A stretch of 39,126 nt of DNA from Gammaproteobacteria bacterium. GTDB lineage: Bacteria; Pseudomonadota; Gammaproteobacteria; Steroidobacterales; Steroidobacteraceae. The DNA lies in NCBI GenBank assembly GCA_027317845.1, contig DAHVQK010000006.1:1-39126 (forward strand), in the 5' to 3' direction. The position numbers and the translations under genes were made by a program. Under the pieces are notes generated by a model that was not told where the DNA came from, did not search any database, and worked only from the letters and a program-made list of their open reading frames with translations. Numbering within the stretch: position 1 is the stretch's first letter; each line of letters opens with the position of its first letter. Positions 34,318 to 39,126 of this stretch are shown here, in pieces.

Positions 34318-35739
34318 ATGAACACCGACGAGTTTCGCCGCCTCGGCCACCAGCTGATCGACTGGATCGCCGATTACCGCCGCGACACGGCGGCCGGGGC
34401 CTACCCGGTCGTGGCGCCGGTGGCGCCAGGGGAGCTGCGGCGGCGTCTGCCGGCCTCGCCCCCGGCGGAGCCCGAGCGGCTCGAGGAGGCGCTGGCCGAC
34501 CTCACGAACGTCATTCTTCCTGCCTGCACTCACTGGCAGGATCCGCGCTTCTTCGCCTTTTTTCCGTCCAACAGCTCGCTGGCCGCGGTACTGGGTGACA
34601 TGGCCAGTACGGGCCTCGCGCAACTGGGACTCAATTGGCAGGCGAGCCCCGCCCTCACCGAGCTCGAGGAGCTCACCGTCGACTGGCTTCGGCAGATGAT
34701 GGGTCTCTCTGAGGCCTGGAGCGGGGTCATTCAGGACACCGCCTCCACCTCGACCCTGGTGGCCCTGCTGTGCGCCCGGGAGCGCGCAACGCAGTACAGC
34801 GCCGCCGCCGGCGGGCTGCAGGCGGCGAAGAAGCCTTTGATCGTGTACGCCTCCACCCAGAGCCACAGCTCGGTCGACAAAGCCGCGCTTCTTGCCGGTT
34901 TCGGGCGGGATAATCTGCGCATCGTCACCGTGGATGGGCAGTATCGGATGCGCCCGGACGCCCTGCGCGAGGCCATCGTGGCCGACCAGGCCCGGGGACA
35001 CACGCCCTGCGCGGTCGTGGCGACCGTGGGCTCCACGGCCACCACCTCCATTGATCCAATCGCCGACATTGCGCAGGTCGCCCGCGACCATGGAGTGTGG
35101 CTGCATGTGGATGCCGCCATGGCGGGCTCCGCCATGATTCTGCCGGAATGCCGTCCCCTCTGGCATGGGGTCGAGCAGGCGGACTCGCTGGTCGTCAATC
35201 CCCACAAGTGGCTGGGTGCCTCTTTCGACTGTTCGACCTATTACGTGCGCGATCCACAGCACCTGATCCGAGTGATGTCCACGAGCCCGAGTTACCTGCG
35301 GACCTCCTCCGACGCCGAGGTCAGGAATCTACGCGACTGGGGGATTCCGCTCGGCCGGCGTTTCCGGGCGCTGAAGCTCTGGTTCCTCATCCGCGAACAG
35401 GGAGTTGCCGGGTTGCAGAGCCGCTTGCGCCGCGACCTCGGTTACGCCCGCTGGTTCGCGCAGCGAGTGGATGAGACGAGCGGCTGGACACGAGTGGCCC
35501 CGGCGCCCCTGCAGACGGTTTGCGTGCGCCACGAACCGTCCGGTCTCGATGGCGATGCGCTCGATACGCACACGCTCGCCTGGGTGCGCCGGATCAACGA
35601 ATCGGGTGAGGCGTACCTGACCCCGGCAATTCTCGATGGCCGCTGGATGGTCCGGGTGTCATTCGGCGTGGAAACCACCCAGCGCGAGCACGTCGAGGCC
35701 CTGTGGGCGCAGATGCAGGAGGCGGTGCGCCCGCGATGA
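34318..35739 (+). CDS. Aromatic-L-amino-acid-type PLP decarboxylase
   Basis: Group II PLP decarboxylase of 473 residues, closer to the classical aromatic amino acid decarboxylases (DOPA/tryptophan type). The PLP lysine is K297 in NPHKWLG, D265 in HVDAAMAGSA binds the pyridine nitrogen, H183 in QSHSSVDKAA stacks on the cofactor, and IPLGRRFRALKLWF is a family hallmark. HWQDPRFFAFFPSNSS near 72-87 lines the substrate site. The VDAAYAG of animal enzymes reads VDAAMAG. Substrate choice (tryptophan, tyrosine, phenylalanine or DOPA) cannot be decided. The ATG at 34318 has GGGAG 12 nt upstream. It is a paralogue of the decarboxylase at 20234, with different motif wording. Confidence 0.92.
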   Translation: MNTDEFRRLGHQLIDWIADYRRDTAAGAYPVVAPVAPGELRRRLPASPPAEPERLEEALADLTNVILPACTHWQDPRFFAFFPSNSSLAAVLGDMASTGLAQLGLNWQASPALTELEELTVDWLRQMMGLSEAWSGVIQDTASTSTLVALLCARERATQYSAAAGGLQAAKKPLIVYASTQSHSSVDKAALLAGFGRDNLRIVTVDGQYRMRPDALREAIVADQARGHTPCAVVATVGSTATTSIDPIADIAQVARDHGVWLHVDAAMAGSAMILPECRPLWHGVEQADSLVVNPHKWLGASFDCSTYYVRDPQHLIRVMSTSPSYLRTSSDAEVRNLRDWGIPLGRRFRALKLWFLIREQGVAGLQSRLRRDLGYARWFAQRVDETSGWTRVAPAPLQTVCVRHEPSGLDGDALDTHTLAWVRRINESGEAYLTPAILDGRWMVRVSFGVETTQREHVEALWAQMQEAVRPR

Positions 35740-35769
35740 CCCGTTCCGGGCCAAGGGACCGTAAACCGT

Positions 35770-36000
35770 CTACGCGTTCAGGTCGGGGATCAGTTCGCTC
35801 TCCAGTCGGGTGATCTGGTCTTTGAGCCCGAGCTTGCGCTTCTTCAGGCGCTTCAGCTGCAACTCATCGATGTGCAGGTCCAGCGACAGCCGGGAGATCA
35901 CCTCGTCGAGATCGCGGTGTTCGATGCGCAATTGGCGCAACTTTTCAATGTTGCGAAACAGCTCGCGGTCGACGTTGTCTTCGTCTTCAATATCCGCCAT
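35770..36000 (-). CDS. YdcH-family (DUF465) small coiled-coil protein
   Basis: Protein of 76 residues, highly charged and helical throughout. The DUF465 pattern EHRDLDEVISRL followed by ELQLKRLKKRKLGLKDQI is clear. No function is established for the family. The frame is open 11 codons further, but the ATG at 36000 begins the acidic MADIEDEDN and is the better start. On the minus strand it lies 105 nt downstream of rhlB, with a TATGAT box (36033-36038) that could give it its own promoter. It is convergent with the decarboxylase gene. Confidence 0.85.
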   Translation of the reverse strand: MADIEDEDNVDRELFRNIEKLRQLRIEHRDLDEVISRLSLDLHIDELQLKRLKKRKLGLKDQITRLESELIPDLNA

Positions 36001-36105
36001 GGTGCAGCGCCGCCGCCGGACTCGGTGGGTCAATCATATCCCTCCCGGAGCGCGGCGGCGCAATGAACGCGTGCCGCCGGCGCGCGGGATGAGGCTCGGC
36101 GCGTC

Positions 36106-37404
36106 CTAGCCCGGACGCGCCCTGCCGTGGGTCCGACGGCCTTGACCCGGGCGGCCTCCCGGCCGCCGGCCACCCCCGCGGCGAGGGCCTCGGCCGTGGC
36201 TTCCCGCGATACCCTCGGGCTCGGTCAGCCCGCTCGCGAGCATCTCGGGCGCAATGGACGCAGAGGGAACCTTGTGGCCGATATAGCTCTCGATCTCCGG
36301 CAGCGACACGGCGAACTCCTCGCAGGCGAAGCTGATCGCATCCCCTTCGGCTCCGGCGCGCGCGGTGCGCCCGATCCGGTGGACGTAGTCCGCCGCATCC
36401 TGCGGCAAGTCGAAATTGAACACATGGCTCACATCCGGGATGTGCAGGCCCCGTGAGGCGACATCGGTGGCGATGAGGACCGCCAGGTCGCCATTGTGGA
36501 ACTCGCGCAGGAACCGCAGGCGCTTGGCCTGAGGCACGTCACCCGAGAGGGCCTGCGCGTGAAAGCCGTTGGCCCGCAGCATGGCCTCGAGCTTCTCGGC
36601 CATGCGCTTGGTGTTGACGAAAATCATGGTGCGCCGTGCCTCGCTCTGGCGCAGCAATCCCACCAGCAATGGAATCTTTTCCTCCATCGCGGGGTAGTAC
36701 ATGATCTGGCGGACCCGGTCCACCGTCTTCTTGTCCGGCTCGACGCGCACCAGTTCCGGGTTGTTCATGTGCTCGTAGGCGAGCTCGAGCACGCGATAGG
36801 AGAGAGTCGCCGAAAACAACATCGACTGGCGCCGCTCGGGGTGCGGGAGCCGGCGCAGCAGGTAGCGGATGTCGGCGATGAAACCGAGGTCGAACATCCG
36901 GTCGGCCTCATCGAGCACCAGGACCTGCACGTGCTTCAGGTCGAAGACGTGCTGTTTGTAATAGTCGATCAGGCGGCCCGGCGTGCCGATGAGCACATCG
37001 ATGCCTTCCTCGAGCGTGCGCCGTTGCTTTTCGTAATCGATGCCCCCAAATACGACTGCATGCTTCAGTCCCGTGTGGCGACCGAGCACTTCAGCGTCGT
37101 GGTGGATCTGCACCGCGAGTTCGCGGGTCGGAGCCACGATGAGCGCGCGGACCGAGGTCCGGCTGCGACCCTGTGGCTCGGGGCGCGTGAGCAGCGTCTG
37201 ATACAGGGCCACGAGGAAGGCTGCGGTCTTGCCGGTTCCGGTCTGCGCCTGGCCGGCCACGTCCCGGCCGGCGAGCGCTATCGGCAGCGTCTGCCCCTGG
37301 ATCGGGGTGCAGCTCGTGAAGCCCGCCTCGCGAATGCCCGCCAGGACGGGCGCGGCGAGGCCGAGGCTCTCGAATGTCGAAGCGTGCAATTGTGGTTCGT
37401 TCAT
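36106..37404 (-). CDS. rhlB: ATP-dependent RNA helicase RhlB
   Basis: DEAD-box helicase of 432 residues, the type that works with RNase E in the degradosome. Motifs are the Q motif (FTSCTPIQGQTLPIALAG), Walker A AQTGTGKT (53-60), PTRELA, GG, TPGR, DEAD (164-167), SAT (LFSATLSYRV), ARGLHIP-like SRGLHIP and HRIGRTARAG. FDLPQDAADYVHRIGR and LPEIESYIGHKVP match RhlB rather than RhlE. The C-terminal 40 residues are a Gly/Arg-rich tail. The start is ATG 37404, with GGGAA just upstream; the longer open frame is not family-like. Its position divergent from trxA-rho matches E. coli. Confidence 0.93.
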   Translation of the reverse strand: MNEPQLHASTFESLGLAAPVLAGIREAGFTSCTPIQGQTLPIALAGRDVAGQAQTGTGKTAAFLVALYQTLLTRPEPQGRSRTSVRALIVAPTRELAVQIHHDAEVLGRHTGLKHAVVFGGIDYEKQRRTLEEGIDVLIGTPGRLIDYYKQHVFDLKHVQVLVLDEADRMFDLGFIADIRYLLRRLPHPERRQSMLFSATLSYRVLELAYEHMNNPELVRVEPDKKTVDRVRQIMYYPAMEEKIPLLVGLLRQSEARRTMIFVNTKRMAEKLEAMLRANGFHAQALSGDVPQAKRLRFLREFHNGDLAVLIATDVASRGLHIPDVSHVFNFDLPQDAADYVHRIGRTARAGAEGDAISFACEEFAVSLPEIESYIGHKVPSASIAPEMLASGLTEPEGIAGSHGRGPRRGGGRRPGGRPGQGRRTHGRARPG

Positions 37405-37712
37405 CGTTCCCGGCTTATCGTATGCATAAATGGATGCTTGTGTTGAGGTAATGGGCGCGCGGGCCTTGCAAATGCGGCCCGAAAGCGCTAAAAAGTGCTC
37501 CAGTGAGCGGACCAGCCGGTCCGCGCCTGCCAGCCCCGGGGGGCTTTCCAAGCAGGCACCATTCTATTGGCTCAAGCTCGATACTCATCAATTTCACGAG
37601 TTAGTGTAACCGTTTGACGGGTCCTTGCGGCAGGGGCAATCCCTGCCTGCGATCCGATCCATCACCCTTTTGTTGATCTAAAAGACTCTGCATCCGACGG
37701 AGGCTGAACCGC
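37405..37712. promoter_or_regulatory. Intergenic control region between rhlB and trxA
   Basis: This 308-nt gap separates divergent rhlB and trxA and contains no credible gene. It holds three stem-loops on the plus strand: GCGGACC/GGTCCGC (37507-37524, loop AGCC), a nested GCCTGC/GCAGGC with inner AGCCCC/GGGGCT (37525-37557), and GGCAGGG/CCCTGCC (37629-37647, loop GCAAT). The last lies in the probable trxA leader. An AT-rich patch (37560-37620) should hold the trxA promoter, but no box is close enough to consensus to name. Promoters for both genes are expected here. Confidence 0.5.
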
Positions 37713-38038
37713 GTGAGCAACCCGCACATCGTGCATACCACAGACGCTACATTCGCGCAGGACATCCTGCAATCCGAGAAGCCCGTGCTCCTCGACTTCT
37801 GGGCCGAATGGTGCGGCCCGTGCAAAATGATCGCCCCGATATTGGACGAGATCGCGAGCGAGTACCAGGACCGCCTGAAGATCGCCAAACTCAATATCGA
37901 CGAGAACCCGCAGATCCCGCCGAAGTACGGCATCCGCGGCATTCCGACCCTCATCCTGTTCAAGAACGGCACCGTCGAGGCCCAGAAAGTCGGCGCCGTG
38001 TCCAAATCGCAGCTCTCGGCGTTCCTGGATAGCAATCT

Positions 38039-38042
<4 letters not shown>
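37713..38042 (+). CDS. trxA: Thioredoxin 1
   Basis: Cytoplasmic thiol-disulfide reductant of 109 residues. The active site is WCGPC (residues 31-35, in [13 protein letters not shown]), with the buried Asp (LLDFWAE) and cis-Pro ([11 protein letters not shown]) of thioredoxin. The start is GTG at 37713 with GGAGG 9 nt upstream. The stop overlaps an in-frame GTG of the rho frame by 4 nt (GTGA). The trxA-rho order is the standard gammaproteobacterial one. Confidence 0.97.

Positions 38043-39126
<1,084 letters not shown>

Noticed and set aside
36007-36061. 10-bp inverted repeat GCGCCGCCGC/GCGGCGGCGC with a 35-nt loop before the YdcH gene
   Set aside because: The arms are low-complexity GC-rich triplets expected by chance here, and the loop is long. 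Not enough to call a terminator or operator.

Overview
The window is 39.1 kb of high-GC chromosomal DNA from a bacterium that is almost certainly a gammaproteobacterium. The evidence is gene order and protein character: a miaB-phoH-ybeY-corC-lnt block, a leuS-lptE block, a holA-nadD-rsfS-rlmH block running into maf-rng-nit-tldD, and a rhlB/trxA/rho locus. Family-level placement (a Xanthomonadales/Nevskiales/Steroidobacter-like lineage) is a guess from GC content and style, not shown by the sequence. Both ends are cut: miaB lacks its start and rho lacks its end. I saw no tRNA, rRNA, CRISPR array, transposase or integrase.

Layout. 2-5109 is a tightly overlapped operon for tRNA/rRNA maturation and envelope lipoprotein acylation (miaB, phoH, ybeY, corC, lnt). 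5298-8914 holds leuS, lptE and a small HExxH protein translationally coupled to lptE. From about 8.4 to 27.2 kb the usual lptE-holA adjacency is broken by roughly 19 kb of accessory genes in both orientations: a wrecked acyl-CoA synthetase, a GabP-like amino acid permease, a compact SF1 helicase, a CaiB-type CoA transferase, a tryptophanase-like remnant, a secreted S9 peptidase, an NAD(P)-binding reductase, a divergent aminotransferase/GntR pair around a palindrome, a membrane-anchored cytochrome c, a broken TetR gene, a PLP decarboxylase, a small membrane protein, a methyltransferase, a molybdate/tungstate-type ABC operon with fused permease-ATPase behind a ModE-like palindrome, and a proline iminopeptidase. 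27.2-34.3 kb returns to core genes: holA (with an apparent one-base lesion), nadD, rsfS, rlmH, maf, rng, a Nit-type amidase and tldD. 34.3-39.1 kb carries a second PLP decarboxylase, a YdcH-like small protein, rhlB, and trxA-rho.

How the genes work together. The core blocks serve translation quality (MiaB, YbeY, LeuS, RsfS, RlmH), RNA decay and termination (Rng, RhlB, Rho), outer-membrane assembly (Lnt, LptE), NAD synthesis and replication. The accessory block leans toward amino-acid and amine metabolism (permease, aminotransferase, decarboxylases, peptidases, tryptophanase remnant) and shows clear decay, with three independent gene wrecks. No multi-gene novel defence or biosynthetic system is evident. 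The most rewarding items are the lptE-coupled HExxH protein, the fused ModB-ModC transporter with its ModE-like site, the atypical aminotransferase with its palindromic divergent promoter, the holA frameshift, and the N-terminally extended Rho coupled to trxA.
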